A stretch of DNA of 64,000 nucleotides from Bellilinea sp. (GTDB taxonomy: Bacteria > Chloroflexota > Anaerolineae > Anaerolineales > Anaerolineaceae), in assembly GCA_026003615.1 (NCBI GenBank), contig BPHQ01000001.1:744001-808000 (forward strand), read 5' to 3'. How positions within the stretch are numbered: the stretch's first letter is position 1; each line of letters starts with the position of its first letter. The notes beneath the pieces are model-generated. The model was not told where the DNA came from and ran no database searches. It worked only from the letters and a program-made list of their open reading frames with translations. The position numbers and the translations under genes were made by a program. This document shows positions 53,951 through 62,845 of the stretch, piece by piece.

Positions 53951-55009
53951 CTAGATTCGAATGATCTGGCTGGCTGCTCTGCGAAGGCGATCTCGTATAG
54001 CGAGTCCTAATCCTTCCTCACCAAAGTCGGTCGTTAGGATGACCTCAACTCCCGCCTGTTCAAGTGTACGCAAACCGGCAAATAAATTCCGTCCAATTTC
54101 TTGAAGGTTATTTACGGAACCCAGCGAAATTACCTCCAGTTGGTGGAAGGATTCGTAATGGTGAGTTTCTTCATTGACTGTGAGAATACCAATAGGTTTT
54201 TGTACTTCTTTTTGTGCTTTCAATACAAAGTCCAGCATTACTTTTATGGCGCTTGCGCGGTTCCCTGAGGTGTTTTCAACAAGAATCAGAGTTGAATTGG
54301 GCGAGTAGTGTCGTTGCAATAAACCTGGTGAAGGGAGCACTTCTTCCATTTCGGGGGATTTCGTTGCAAGGAGAACTTTGCCGATTATCCGCTCGATTTC
54401 TTCGCGAGGGATACCGCCCGGTCTCAGAATAACTGGCGGGTTCTGAGTCAGGTCGAGAACCGTAGATTCAAGACCAATAGAGCAATCTCCACCATCCAGC
54501 ACAAGATCAATTCGTCCGCCAAGATCCTCTAAAACGTGCTTGGCCTGAGTTGGACTGGTATGACCGAAGCGATTGGCTGAGGGGGCAGCGATTGGCACCC
54601 CGCATGCTGCCAGTAAAGCCTGAGCAACCGGATGAGACGGTGCCCTCACAGCAACATTTTCTCCGCCGGCAGTTACATTCGGCGGAATGATCTCCTTTCG
54701 CGGAAAGATGAGTGTCAACGGACCTGGCCAAAAGTGGTTCACAAGTGCTTCGGTTTGGGGTGGGAAATTCCGAACTATGCTTTCCAGCCAGTCTTTGTTT
54801 TGAATGTGGACAATCAAGGGATCATTAGCCGGCCGTCCTTTTGCTAAAAAGATGCGTTGGACAGCATGGCTATCCAAAGCATTTGCGCCTAATCCGTAAA
54901 CAGTTTCTGTTGGAAAAGCCACCAATCCGCCTGTATGAATGATTTGGGCGGCTTTGTGGATGATAGCCGGATCGGGGTGGAGGGGATCTAATTTCAAAAT
55001 TTCAGTCAT
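53951..55009 (-). CDS. L-threonylcarbamoyladenylate synthase (Sua5 type)
   Basis: Enzyme of 352 residues making threonylcarbamoyl-AMP from Thr, bicarbonate and ATP for the t6A37 modification of ANN-decoding tRNAs. The YrdC/Sua5 domain (about 10-205) has GLVAFPTETVYGLGANA, KGRPANDPLIVHI, the TsaC-core PSANRFGHTSPT and STVLDLT. The C-terminal Sua5 domain (about 225-350) identifies the long form, distinct from the ~200-residue TsaC. The nuclease gene ends 12 bp upstream on the same strand and is probably co-transcribed. Confidence 0.95.
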   Translation of the reverse strand: MTEILKLDPLHPDPAIIHKAAQIIHTGGLVAFPTETVYGLGANALDSHAVQRIFLAKGRPANDPLIVHIQNKDWLESIVRNFPPQTEALVNHFWPGPLTLIFPRKEIIPPNVTAGGENVAVRAPSHPVAQALLAACGVPIAAPSANRFGHTSPTQAKHVLEDLGGRIDLVLDGGDCSIGLESTVLDLTQNPPVILRPGGIPREEIERIIGKVLLATKSPEMEEVLPSPGLLQRHYSPNSTLILVENTSGNRASAIKVMLDFVLKAQKEVQKPIGILTVNEETHHYESFHQLEVISLGSVNNLQEIGRNLFAGLRTLEQAGVEVILTTDFGEEGLGLAIRDRLRRAASQIIRI

Positions 55010-55021
55010 GAATAGAGTTTC

Positions 55022-55567
55022 CTAGTGTGACTTCCAAATACCGCGGCGCATAGCAATGGCTTCTTCCTGAGCTTTGATAAAAAGGTCTTTGCAGGCACTG
55101 TCCGGCGGGTAATCCCTTTGGCGGGCAAATCCCAAGCGAACCAATTCGTAATTTACGAAAATTTCACCAACGAATACGTAGCGCAGCAATCTGCCAAAAC
55201 GGTCTGTGTCGGAAATATCCCAATAAAGCGTAACGGTTTGATTATTTACCAGTTCGGCATTGTATTGCATGGCTTCCTCAGCCAGTCGTCTTTCGTCAGA
55301 ATCGAATTCGGGTGCATTGATTCCAATGTATCTTACACTCACATTTTGATTATTCATTTTGATCTTAATTGTATCGCCGTCAATGACCGAAATCACGGTA
55401 GCGGTTTGATTTTCTTGAGGTGATGGTATGCAGTTGAATTCGATTGTCGGTTCTGTTTGAAAAGATGGATCAAGACCATTTAAATTGCAGCCTATAGTAC
55501 CAACAACCAGAATAATGTTGATGAAAAAGAAGTGAATGAGAATTTTGCCTTTTTCGAGGTTCATCAA
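55022..55567 (-). CDS. Thermonuclease-family (SNase) lipoprotein
   Basis: Predicted surface-bound nuclease of 181 residues. The N-terminus has a hydrophobic signal and lipobox-like VGTIGC (Cys27). The SNase domain (about 57-178) has VISVIDGDTIKIKM, the catalytic Arg and Asp/Glu in VRYIGINAPEF, the Glu in DERRLAEEA and the second Arg in DRFGRLLRYVF. It would degrade extracellular DNA or RNA for nutrition. It probably shares a transcript with sua5 (12-bp gap). The start may be either of two adjacent Mets. Confidence 0.88.
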   Translation of the reverse strand: MMNLEKGKILIHFFFINIILVVGTIGCNLNGLDPSFQTEPTIEFNCIPSPQENQTATVISVIDGDTIKIKMNNQNVSVRYIGINAPEFDSDERRLAEEAMQYNAELVNNQTVTLYWDISDTDRFGRLLRYVFVGEIFVNYELVRLGFARQRDYPPDSACKDLFIKAQEEAIAMRRGIWKSH

Positions 55568-55646
55568 ATCACCGAATTGGCTTATCTTGTAACCAACGAA
55601 ATGGTATTATAAGCCATTAAATCAGCGAACGCGGTTTTAAGAGATA

Positions 55647-56471
55647 ATGATGAACAAAAGGAACTCCTTGCAAAAAAGGTTGTATCAGATCATTTTTGAG
55701 CATGATACCTGGGAGGGACGGGCATTTGATGTTATTCTGATCCTCCTGATTATATTCAGTACGGTTGCGGTGATGGCCGATAGTATGGCGGACATATCGG
55801 CGAGGTATGGTTATTACTTGTTTATACTGGAATGGTTATTTACCATTTTATTCACAATTGAATATCTTCTCCGGCTTTACAGTTCTCCCAATTCGATATA
55901 CTATGCGCGTAGTTTTTACGGTTTGATTGATTTACTGGCAATATTACCCACTTATGTCAGTCTTATTTTTCCCGAAAGCCGTTTCTTGATCGTGATTCGA
56001 GTTTTGCGGGTGTTGCGTATTTTTCGGATTTTGAAATTGGTGGAATATGTCGAAGAATTAGAAGTCTTGCGGAGCGCCTTTCAAGCCAGTTGGCGGAGGA
56101 TTTTAGTCTTTCTCACAACAGTCTTAGCGATTGTATTGATCGTGGGTTCATTAATGTATCTAATCGAAGGACCTCAGGCTGGCTATACCAGCATTCCGCG
56201 AAGTGTTTATTGGGCAATTGTTACCGTTACAACCGTTGGATATGGAGATATTACCCCTCTAACCCCATTGGGTCAAACGCTGGCTGCTTTTTTGATGATT
56301 CTGGGTTATGGTCTTATCGCAGTGCCTTCGGGGATTGTTACAATCGAATTGGGAAAAGAAAAACAACGCCGCCAGCGATTAAATCGGGTTTGCCCCAATT
56401 GTAATCATCATGGACATGATCAAGACGCCCATTTTTGCAAATTATGTGGTGCTGAACTTGAATCTGCCTGA
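55647..56471 (+). CDS. Voltage-gated-type potassium channel with C-terminal zinc ribbon
   Basis: Kv-like channel subunit of 274 residues. It has six membrane segments; the S4-like segment is FLIVIRVLRVLRIFRILKLV with Arg every third or fourth position. The selectivity filter is TVTTVGYGDIT. After S6 comes a charged linker and a zinc ribbon with CPNCNHHGHDQDAHFCKLCG (two CxxC pairs, last ~25 residues). Kv-like bacterial channels are common, but the zinc-ribbon tail is unusual. The tail could be a cytosolic assembly or sensor domain. The start is at ATG 55647 or the next codon. Confidence 0.9.
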   Translation: MMNKRNSLQKRLYQIIFEHDTWEGRAFDVILILLIIFSTVAVMADSMADISARYGYYLFILEWLFTILFTIEYLLRLYSSPNSIYYARSFYGLIDLLAILPTYVSLIFPESRFLIVIRVLRVLRIFRILKLVEYVEELEVLRSAFQASWRRILVFLTTVLAIVLIVGSLMYLIEGPQAGYTSIPRSVYWAIVTVTTVGYGDITPLTPLGQTLAAFLMILGYGLIAVPSGIVTIELGKEKQRRQRLNRVCPNCNHHGHDQDAHFCKLCGAELESA

Positions 56472-56564
56472 GGTGTAATAGTAAATTGGCGGGGGTTAAT
56501 CAACACGAATTTTGAAATTTTCCTATAAAATTTCCCTTATTATTTCTGCCTTAAGGAGGTTGTG

Positions 56565-58148
56565 ATGGCGATTGTCCACAACAAAGGGGAAAGTATCCAG
56601 CGAGAAGCCCGTAAATTGAAACGAGAATTAACTCTCTTGCCTTTATTTGGTTTAATTTACTTTACGGTATGTGGGGGCGCATTCGGAATTGAGCCTTTGG
56701 TCGGATTATCCGGTCCTGGCATGGCATTGATTTTGATAGTCCTGACTCCGTTAATTTTCAGCATTCCTAACATGTTAATGGTACGTGAGATGACCTCGAT
56801 GATGCCGGTCGAGGGAGGGTATTATCATTGGGTAAAACAGGCATTTGGTCCTTTTGCCGGCTTTATGGCTGGATGGATGAATTGGGTGGTTTCCTGGGTG
56901 GATGTGGCGATTTATCCAGTTTTAGCGGCTTATTATCTGGGTTATTTTATTCCCATGCTTCGTACCGGTACGGTAATTAATGGCATGGATATACCGGCGT
57001 GGGTTTTATCATGGCTGGTTGCACTGGTTCTGATTTGGATCATAACCGGATTGAACATTCGAGGAGCAAGACTTGCAGGCATGACGGCAAATGGGTTGGG
57101 GGTAATCATGATTATCCCCTTGATCCTAATGTCTGGCTTGGGAATATATCAATGGATCAGAGGTGGAACAACGCTTTCGATCCCACTACTACCGGAAGGA
57201 GAAACCATTACCGGTGCCCTCAGCGTAGGACTTTTTGTGGTGATGTGGAATTTTATGGGATGGGAACTTCCTACTGCGGCAGGTGATGAGATCGTCAATC
57301 CAAAACGAACTTATCCGATAGCCATGGCGCTTGTCTTAATTGCGGCTATTGCCACATATTCTCTGCCGGTTACTGCAGGTTTATTCGGTGGGGCTGGTGA
57401 GGATGGGAAGTATCATTTATGGGGGCAGGAAGAACCGGAGGTCGGGGCGGGTATCGGCGCGCTTATGGCGGAATATGGGATTGATGAAAATAGACTGGTT
57501 GAATGGGGAGTAGATCCACGTGCTTCGGTGGGATGGGAGTTTCCCGATATTGCCCACGCAATTGCCGATAAAGTAACGGGTGTCAGAAATAGTCCGCTTG
57601 CCAGTATTTTGGGATTATTGGTCACAATTTCGGCAATTTTGAGCATGATTGGATTGTTCATAGGGAATGGTTTGGGCGGAACCAGAGTTCCATTTGCGAT
57701 GGCGGAAGATGGAATGATGCCAACTTTTCTAACAAAAGTTCATCCAAAATACGGAACTCCGTATGTCTCAATTCTACTTTGTGGTGTGATTTATTCCATC
57801 TTTTCACTGCAACCGTTTGCATTCCTGGTGGTTGTGGATGTCTTTCTGAATATGATGGTATTATTTGTGCAATTTCTGGCTTTATGGAAATTGCGCTTTT
57901 CAAGACCGGATATACCTCGAAAAAAAATACCGGGTGGATTCATTGGGCTCTTTCTGGCAACGCTGGGACCTTCAATGGTGATTTTTCTGGCTATTTACAG
58001 TCAACTGGTGGAAGAAGGGCTCAATTCCCTTTGGCTGGCGCTGGCCTTCATTGTGCTTGGTGCGTTACTGTACATGCCGATTCGCAGGTTTGTCAAACCA
58101 GGGATACCGGATGTTGACCCGTACCGATTGGAACCCGAAGAAGCATGA
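56565..58148 (+). CDS. APC-family amino acid/polyamine permease
   Basis: Secondary transporter of 527 residues with about twelve membrane segments. The first unwound helix reads LFGLIYFTVCGGAFGIEPLVGLSGPG, with the G[ST]G-like substrate loop of the APC superfamily. MPVEGGYYHWVKQAFGPFAGFMAGWMNW is the conserved TM2-TM3 region. A hydrophilic stretch at about 275-345 is longer than usual. ATG 56565 follows a strong AAGGAGGT. The substrate is likely an amino acid or polyamine but cannot be fixed. Confidence 0.9.
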   Translation: MAIVHNKGESIQREARKLKRELTLLPLFGLIYFTVCGGAFGIEPLVGLSGPGMALILIVLTPLIFSIPNMLMVREMTSMMPVEGGYYHWVKQAFGPFAGFMAGWMNWVVSWVDVAIYPVLAAYYLGYFIPMLRTGTVINGMDIPAWVLSWLVALVLIWIITGLNIRGARLAGMTANGLGVIMIIPLILMSGLGIYQWIRGGTTLSIPLLPEGETITGALSVGLFVVMWNFMGWELPTAAGDEIVNPKRTYPIAMALVLIAAIATYSLPVTAGLFGGAGEDGKYHLWGQEEPEVGAGIGALMAEYGIDENRLVEWGVDPRASVGWEFPDIAHAIADKVTGVRNSPLASILGLLVTISAILSMIGLFIGNGLGGTRVPFAMAEDGMMPTFLTKVHPKYGTPYVSILLCGVIYSIFSLQPFAFLVVVDVFLNMMVLFVQFLALWKLRFSRPDIPRKKIPGGFIGLFLATLGPSMVIFLAIYSQLVEEGLNSLWLALAFIVLGALLYMPIRRFVKPGIPDVDPYRLEPEEA

Positions 58149-58234
58149 TTTGAGAGAATAAAGAGATGCGCACAATCCTCACTATTTGATAGAATAATGA
58201 TGTTGAATTTTAAATACGAAGGAGAATTGGTCCC

Positions 58235-58888
58235 ATGTTGGTCGGAGAGCGAATGTCAACCCCAGTATTAACGATTGAGCCGGATGTGCCTGTTCAGGAT
58301 GCTCTGGCGAGGATGCGCAAAGATAAAGTGCGCCGTTACCCGGTTGTGGATAAACGCGGGAAGTTAATTGGTATTGTCACGAACACGGATTTGATGAATG
58401 CTCAACCTTCTGAAGCAACTACTTTAAGCGTGTGGGAAATCAATTATCTGCTCAGCAAGATTACGGTTGAACGGGTGATGACTAAAAATGTAATCGTTAC
58501 CCAGGAAGACTGTCCCATCGAAGAAGCAGCTCGGATCATGGCGGATAACAAAATCGGCGGGCTTCCGGTCATGCGCGGTGATAGTCTGGTTGGTATCATC
58601 ACCGAGACAGACCTGTTCAATATCCTGTTGGAAATGCTTGGGGCAAGAAAATCGGGAGTTCGGTTAACGGTGGAACTGTTGGATCAACCCGGTAAGCTTC
58701 ATCAGCTTTCTGGTGCGATTTATAATTTGGGCGGCAATGTGGTCGGTTTGGGAACCATGCTTGGCGAAAGGGTTGAAACTCAAATCGTAACGATCAAGGT
58801 CAATGGGGTTAAGCTGGAAGATCTGAAAAAAGTGGTTTCTCCAATTGTTGAAAGGATCATAGATATCCGCGAGACCGGCGTGGCTTAA
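58235..58888 (+). CDS. CBS-pair protein with C-terminal ACT domain (AcuB-like)
   Basis: Cytosolic regulator of 217 residues. Two CBS domains (about 1-60 and 78-135: MSTPVLTIEPDVPVQDALARM, VMTKNVIVTQEDCPIEEAARIM) are followed by an ACT-like domain (about 140-215: VRLTVELLDQPGKLHQLSGAI). This is the AcuB architecture. CBS pairs usually bind adenine nucleotides and ACT domains bind amino acids, so a metabolic sensor is likely. Shine-Dalgarno GAAGGAGA precedes ATG. A strong terminator follows. Confidence 0.88.
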   Translation: MLVGERMSTPVLTIEPDVPVQDALARMRKDKVRRYPVVDKRGKLIGIVTNTDLMNAQPSEATTLSVWEINYLLSKITVERVMTKNVIVTQEDCPIEEAARIMADNKIGGLPVMRGDSLVGIITETDLFNILLEMLGARKSGVRLTVELLDQPGKLHQLSGAIYNLGGNVVGLGTMLGERVETQIVTIKVNGVKLEDLKKVVSPIVERIIDIRETGVA

Positions 58889-58909
58889 GGGTATAAAATT
58901 AAGATAAAC

Positions 58910-58961
58910 ACCAAAATTGGGTTCCTCAAGGAATGTGAGGCACCCAATTTTGGTTTTAATT
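58910..58961 (+). terminator. Intrinsic terminator after the CBS-ACT gene
   Basis: ACCAAAATTGGGT (58910-58922) and ACCCAATTTTGGT (58942-58954) form a perfect 13-bp stem with a smaller inner stem (CCTCA/TGAGG) in the loop, followed by TTTAATT. It lies 21 bp after the stop. Confidence 0.88.
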
Positions 58962-59022
58962 GGGCACATCCATTTTGTTGGATATGTGAAATTGGGTACT
59001 ATTCATGAGCGCGCAACTTTTG

Positions 59023-59065
59023 TATAATAAATATGGTACTGTATTTCAAAAATATGGTACAGTAA
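59023..59065 (+). promoter_or_regulatory. Promoter -10 and paired repeats upstream of a small membrane protein
   Basis: TATAAT at 59023-59028 is a consensus -10. Just after it AAATATGGTACTGTA and AAATATGGTACAGTA are near-identical direct repeats about 21 bp apart. Their TACTGTA and TACAGTA ends are also inverted repeats of one another. Their position at and after the transcription start suits a repressor site. Confidence 0.35.
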
Positions 59066-59100
59066 AGATTTTCCTCAGACCAGTACTGGTGGAGGGCGCT

Positions 59101-59346
59101 ATGTTTTACGTGATAGTAACCTTATGGGCGATTGGCTGTGTGGCTTGCTGGCTTCTTCGTAGGGTTCAGAAAAAGGTGTTAACAGCAACCTGTATCGCAA
59201 TTCCGCTCGTGGGAGCCCTCGTATCTTGGGTTCTGATGAGCTTGCATTCTAAGGGAATTGCAATTGCAACCCTGCTAGTCAGCATATACTTCTTTGTAAT
59301 TCTTCTTTCATCCCTGCTGACTTATCGAAATCAGCAATCCCTTTGA
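59101..59346 (+). CDS. Small three-TM membrane protein
   Basis: Unrecognised hydrophobic protein of 81 residues with three membrane segments (about 2-19, 27-46 and 54-73) and short basic loops. ATG 59101 has GGAGGG five bases upstream and lies after the -10 and repeats, so it is preferred over an in-frame ATG at 59005. No family is recognised. It is bounded by a terminator upstream and a convergent permease gene 11 bp downstream. Confidence 0.55.
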   Translation: MFYVIVTLWAIGCVACWLLRRVQKKVLTATCIAIPLVGALVSWVLMSLHSKGIAIATLLVSIYFFVILLSSLLTYRNQQSL

Positions 59347-59357
59347 TGGAAGAAATC

Positions 59358-60098
59358 TCAAGCCAGCAGCGTAAATAATTTGTAAGCCGTCATAATGACG
59401 ATTACCATGCCGAATATTTGTTTAAGCCTTGCTGGGGGAACAAAACGGCTGGTGATTCTGGCTCCCGTGAAGGCAAAAACTGTTCCAACTACCAGTAATG
59501 TGAGGGTTAAGTTCAAATCCCAGCTCGCATTCGCTAGATGAGGAATCAGGGCGGAAAACGAAGGGGGTGTTACAGCGAAGGCATTGATGCCCGCCGCTTT
59601 TTTGGGTTCAAAACCGACAATTATCAGGGTTGGCATCAAAAGAAAACCCGGCCCCACTCCTAAAAAGCCTGCTAATATGGAAATTGGAATCGCCAATAAC
59701 AAGGCAAGCTTGAAATTCTCACTGCTCTGTTGTTGATTTTTAATCGGTCGAAACAGTGTATAGGCCAAAAATGTGACCGCCGCAAAATAAATGATCAAAA
59801 TAATTGTCTGTGGGATGATTTGCGCCAACAAAGAACCAACCGGTGCAGAAAGAGTGGTTACCACAGCAAGTGTGATGGCTTTTTTCCAATCGACAAAACC
59901 ACTTCTGGCGAAACCAAGGGTCGCAAACAATGCGGTTAATCCATTCAACAAGAGAGTCAGGGGTTGGACCTGGTGAACAAAATCACTCATAAAAAAAGAT
60001 AAGAACGGTGAGGCGGCAAAAGCCACCCCTAGCCCCAACATTCCACTTAGCAGGGATAGAACGGCAAGCCCGACCACGATCCAAATTGTAGTTTCCAT
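59358..60098 (-). CDS. TauE/SafE-family permease
   Basis: Membrane protein of 246 residues with about seven or eight segments. The family's duplicated motif shows as LSGMLGLGVAFAASPFLSFF near the start and LAGFLGVGPGFLLMPTLIIVGFEPKKAAG in the middle. TauE/SafE proteins export or import sulfur-containing anions such as sulfite, sulfoacetate or thiosulfate. It lies 10 bp downstream of a second member of the same family on this strand, in the same operon as the FmdE-type gene. Confidence 0.9.
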   Translation of the reverse strand: METTIWIVVGLAVLSLLSGMLGLGVAFAASPFLSFFMSDFVHQVQPLTLLLNGLTALFATLGFARSGFVDWKKAITLAVVTTLSAPVGSLLAQIIPQTIILIIYFAAVTFLAYTLFRPIKNQQQSSENFKLALLLAIPISILAGFLGVGPGFLLMPTLIIVGFEPKKAAGINAFAVTPPSFSALIPHLANASWDLNLTLTLLVVGTVFAFTGARITSRFVPPARLKQIFGMVIVIMTAYKLFTLLA

Positions 60099-60108
60099 GT
60101 AATCCTCC

Positions 60109-60861
60109 TCAGAGTAAGTCTACGATGATTTTTATAGCAACCATCCACAGGATTATCCCGATTATTTTTTTGAGTTGTGTATTACTGAGCCGGGTTTTCA
60201 TCAGATAGGACCCCAGGATAGAGCCGCCAGCGGCAGTGATGGCTGTCAGGCTGATAAAAACCGGGTTGATATTTTGCAGCGTGGCGTGGCCCAAAAATCC
60301 TGAGAATGAAGAGGCAACAACCACTAATGCGGTGGTTGCAGAGGCAATTTTTGCTTCCAGTCCGATCCAATTCAAAAAAGGCAAAACAAAATTGCCCCCG
60401 CCTACCCCTAATAATCCGCCCAAAAAACCGGCAATCCCGCCGGTCAATGAGCCCAAGAACACAAGAGTTTTGGAAGTTTGGAGATTGGTGGAATGGGGCG
60501 GACGATAAAAAAGCATCATTGAGCCGGCAAAAATCAAGAAACCCGCAAATAAAGCAAGTAAAACGGTTTTGTTTGTGATTGAAGTCAGACGGGCTCCAAA
60601 TGGAGCAACAAAAACGGCTGTGATCATAATGGGTAATCCAATTTTCAGATTAACCAGACCATTACGCCAGTAATTTATTGTGGCAAAAAGCAGGCTGACT
60701 ACATTTAAGAGCAGGGCTGTGGAAGTTGCCTGTTCAAGAGGAACTCCCAGGTAATAGAAAAGGGGAACAAAGAGAAAGGCCGCGCCCAGCCCGGCCATGG
60801 CAAGCAATCCTGAAAAAACAAATACCAGAATCGCACTGATTAAGTAGATTTGAAGTGACAT
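60109..60861 (-). CDS. TauE/SafE-family permease
   Basis: Membrane protein of 250 residues. The repeated family motifs are LLAMAGLGAAFLFVPLFYYLGVPLEQATSTALLLN and GGIAGFLGGLLGVGGGNFVLPFLNWIGL, which share the G-hG-G pattern. ATG 60861 starts 4 bp after the FmdE-type stop; an upstream in-frame ATG at 60912 would overlap that gene. The two adjacent TauE/SafE genes probably arose by duplication, although they are now clearly different in sequence, and may form a heterodimer. Confidence 0.88.
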   Translation of the reverse strand: MSLQIYLISAILVFVFSGLLAMAGLGAAFLFVPLFYYLGVPLEQATSTALLLNVVSLLFATINYWRNGLVNLKIGLPIMITAVFVAPFGARLTSITNKTVLLALFAGFLIFAGSMMLFYRPPHSTNLQTSKTLVFLGSLTGGIAGFLGGLLGVGGGNFVLPFLNWIGLEAKIASATTALVVVASSFSGFLGHATLQNINPVFISLTAITAAGGSILGSYLMKTRLSNTQLKKIIGIILWMVAIKIIVDLL

Positions 60862-60865
60862 GAGG

Positions 60866-61467
60866 CTATCTGCCGTATCCTGAGCAGGGAATGCACACAT
60901 GGCGATTGCCATCGACTCTTAAGTAAGCAAGTGCAGTTAATTCACCACACGAATCACAAGGGCGAAAGCCCATCACTTCAGGCAGCCAAGTACCTGGATA
61001 CTCGAATATCTCACCGATTTTCAGGATTTGCTCCTCCGGTGCATTCCAGACCAAATTAACCAGTTCCATTTGTTCCTCCAAAGGAATTTCATTGGGGGTA
61101 TTCCGGCTGCTCGTTTTTGCATAAATGCAGAGGTAGCAATTTGTTTTTGTAATGCGCTGGTGAACACTACTCGAACTGCACGATTTGTTTCTTTTTCGAT
61201 CAGGGTAAAAGCCAGTTTTCCATAAGGTTGTTTTTGGATATTCCCTTTACCGAATGTGCATCCTGTTGTGTACTGAACCCCATCTCCAAAGCACATTCCG
61301 CCATGTTCTTCACCAGTTTCAACGATACCGAATAATTCGGTTCCACCAGAACGACGAACACGGAGCTTATTCAGAGCTGCTAAACCAACCCGTACCCCAG
61401 CAACGCTAGCCCAACAACGATGTCCGTGAAATTCAAGTGCTTTTTGAAGGATTTCTTTATCGTCCAT
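60866..61467 (-). pseudogene. FmdE-family protein gene with a -1 frameshift
   Basis: The 5' part (61467 to about 61095) encodes an FmdE domain: FHGHRCWASVAGVRVGLAAL, GEEHGGMCFGDGVQYTTGC and GKGNIQKQPYGKLAF. After AAGIPP the frame leaves the family pattern. The family-like continuation EEQMELVNLVWNAPEEQI, then the C-terminal zinc motif CDSC...CIPC, lies in another frame ending at 60866. One extra base near the G5/C5 run at 61094-61098 would restore a single protein of about 200 residues (IPPNEIPLEEQ). FmdE-type proteins are related to formylmethanofuran dehydrogenase subunit E and bind metal. The gene may be a true pseudogene, slippage-controlled or a sequencing error. Confidence 0.8.
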
Positions 61468-61543
61468 TCCGATACTCCTCGTGATCTAAGATTTTTGAAT
61501 TTGAACACTTTTACAACGCACTAAATCCGGATTTTGTCGCTAA

Positions 61544-61569
61544 ATTACATTCAAAATGTTGAATGTAAT
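61544..61569. promoter_or_regulatory. Perfect 11-4-11 inverted-repeat operator
   Basis: ATTACATTCAA-AATG-TTGAATGTAAT, 75 bp upstream of the FmdE-type start and about 160 bp upstream of the divergent epimerase. Length and AT-rich half-sites fit ArsR-family operators. Because TauE/SafE genes lie in the operon, a sulfide- or persulfide-responsive BigR/SqrR-type repressor is an idea, not a finding. No such regulator gene is in the window. Confidence 0.6.
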
Positions 61570-61726
61570 ATTAGCACGCACACCGGAGCGTTCAAGTGAT
61601 TTATGGCAATATCATTCAATTACAAATGTCATCTAATCCGAAAAGAGTTTTTATCAAAAAAGGACAGTCCGATTTCTGGTAAAATGTTGTTTGTAAAAAT
61701 GAAAATATGCTCTAAAGGAGTTGTGC

Positions 61727-62767
61727 ATGAAGGTTTACATCACGGGAATCAGCGGTTTTTTGAGCATTAATTTGGTACGTTATTTGCTTGAACGCGGTTA
61801 TACCGATATTGCGGGGATTGATCTGGTTGATTTTACCTATCCCGAAAGGGATAAAATATCTTTCTTAAGAGGGGATATTCGCAACCCAGAAGATGTACGA
61901 AAGAGTATGGCAGGGGCAGATGTGGTTATTCATACGGCTGCTGCGTTGCCTCTTTATACTCCTGAAGAGATTTACTCCACAGATGTGGAGGGAACCCGCA
62001 TTGTTCTTCAGCAAGCCCTGGAATATGGTGTTAAGCGGTTTATTCACATTTCCAGTACAGCGGTTTATGGCGTGCCGGATCATCATCCATTGTTTGAAAC
62101 CGATCCGCTCATTGGAGTTGGACCTTATGGAAAAGCCAAGATTCAGGCTGAAGAAATTTGTCTGGAATACCGCGAAAAGGGCATGTGTGTGCCGATCTTA
62201 CGTCCCAAGTCTTTCATCGGGCCGGAGCGTCTGGGTGTTTTTGCCATCTTTTATGAATGGGCAAGCGAAGGTAAAAATTTTCCCATGATTGGATCGGGAA
62301 ATAATCGTTACCAGTTGCTTGATGTGGAAGACCTGTGTGATGCTATTTACGCGTGCATGACGCTGGAAGAGGAACAGGTTAACGACACTTTTAATATCGG
62401 TGCAGCTGAATTTACCACTATGAAGGAGGATTATCAAGCTGTGTTGGATGAAGCTGGCTTTGGTAAACGGATTATTCCTTTCCCTGCCGGTCCAGTGGTG
62501 GTGGCGCTGAAGATTTTGGAGTTGTTGAAATTATCTCCTTTGTACCCATGGATTTATGAGACAGCCTCAAAGGATTCCTTTGTGTCCATTGAAAAGGCTC
62601 AAAAAATCTTGAGTTTCCAACCGAAGTACTCCAATAAAGAGGCATTGCTGCGAAATTATCGTTGGTACCTGGCGAACAAAGACACCTTCAAAGAAGGGGA
62701 AGGGGGAGTTACCCACCGTGTCCCCTGGAAGCAAAAAGCGTTAAAAGTTGCCAAAGTTTTCTTCTAA
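61727..62767 (+). CDS. NAD-dependent epimerase/dehydratase (extended SDR)
   Basis: Extended short-chain dehydrogenase of 346 residues. It has the Rossmann motif [22 protein letters not shown] (TGxxGFL at about 5-12), the Asp of DIRNPEDV, and the active site with Ser/Thr in HISSTAVYG and the YxxxK pair in [12 protein letters not shown]. The substrate end [10 protein letters not shown] is typical of nucleotide-sugar enzymes. ATG 61727 has AAAGGAG six bases upstream. The C-terminal ~25 residues ([17 protein letters not shown]) are basic. It may act on a nucleotide sugar or a sterol-like substrate. Confidence 0.88.
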   Translation: MKVYITGISGFLSINLVRYLLERGYTDIAGIDLVDFTYPERDKISFLRGDIRNPEDVRKSMAGADVVIHTAAALPLYTPEEIYSTDVEGTRIVLQQALEYGVKRFIHISSTAVYGVPDHHPLFETDPLIGVGPYGKAKIQAEEICLEYREKGMCVPILRPKSFIGPERLGVFAIFYEWASEGKNFPMIGSGNNRYQLLDVEDLCDAIYACMTLEEEQVNDTFNIGAAEFTTMKEDYQAVLDEAGFGKRIIPFPAGPVVVALKILELLKLSPLYPWIYETASKDSFVSIEKAQKILSFQPKYSNKEALLRNYRWYLANKDTFKEGEGGVTHRVPWKQKALKVAKVFF

Positions 62768-62787
62768 AAATTCCCTCTAAAGAATAA

Positions 62788-62824
62788 CAAAACGCCTTCG
62801 AAAAATTAAAACGAAGGCGTTTTG
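62788..62824. terminator. Bidirectional terminator between convergent genes
   Basis: CAAAACGCCTTCG (62788-62800) and CGAAGGCGTTTTG (62812-62824) form a perfect 13-bp stem with an 11-nt loop. The A/T ends of the stem supply TTTTG on both strands. It ends the epimerase and the MFS transcripts. Confidence 0.88.
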
Positions 62825-62845
62825 TCAGCAATTTTTGGGGGTGGT

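Noticed and set aside
59005-59100. N-terminal extension of the three-TM protein
   Set aside because: The extension is encoded by the -10 region and the 15-bp repeats; ATG 59101 has a good Shine-Dalgarno.
59358-60861. TauE/SafE pair as a very recent tandem duplication
   Set aside because: The two proteins share family motifs only; their sequences differ along most of the length, so any duplication is old.
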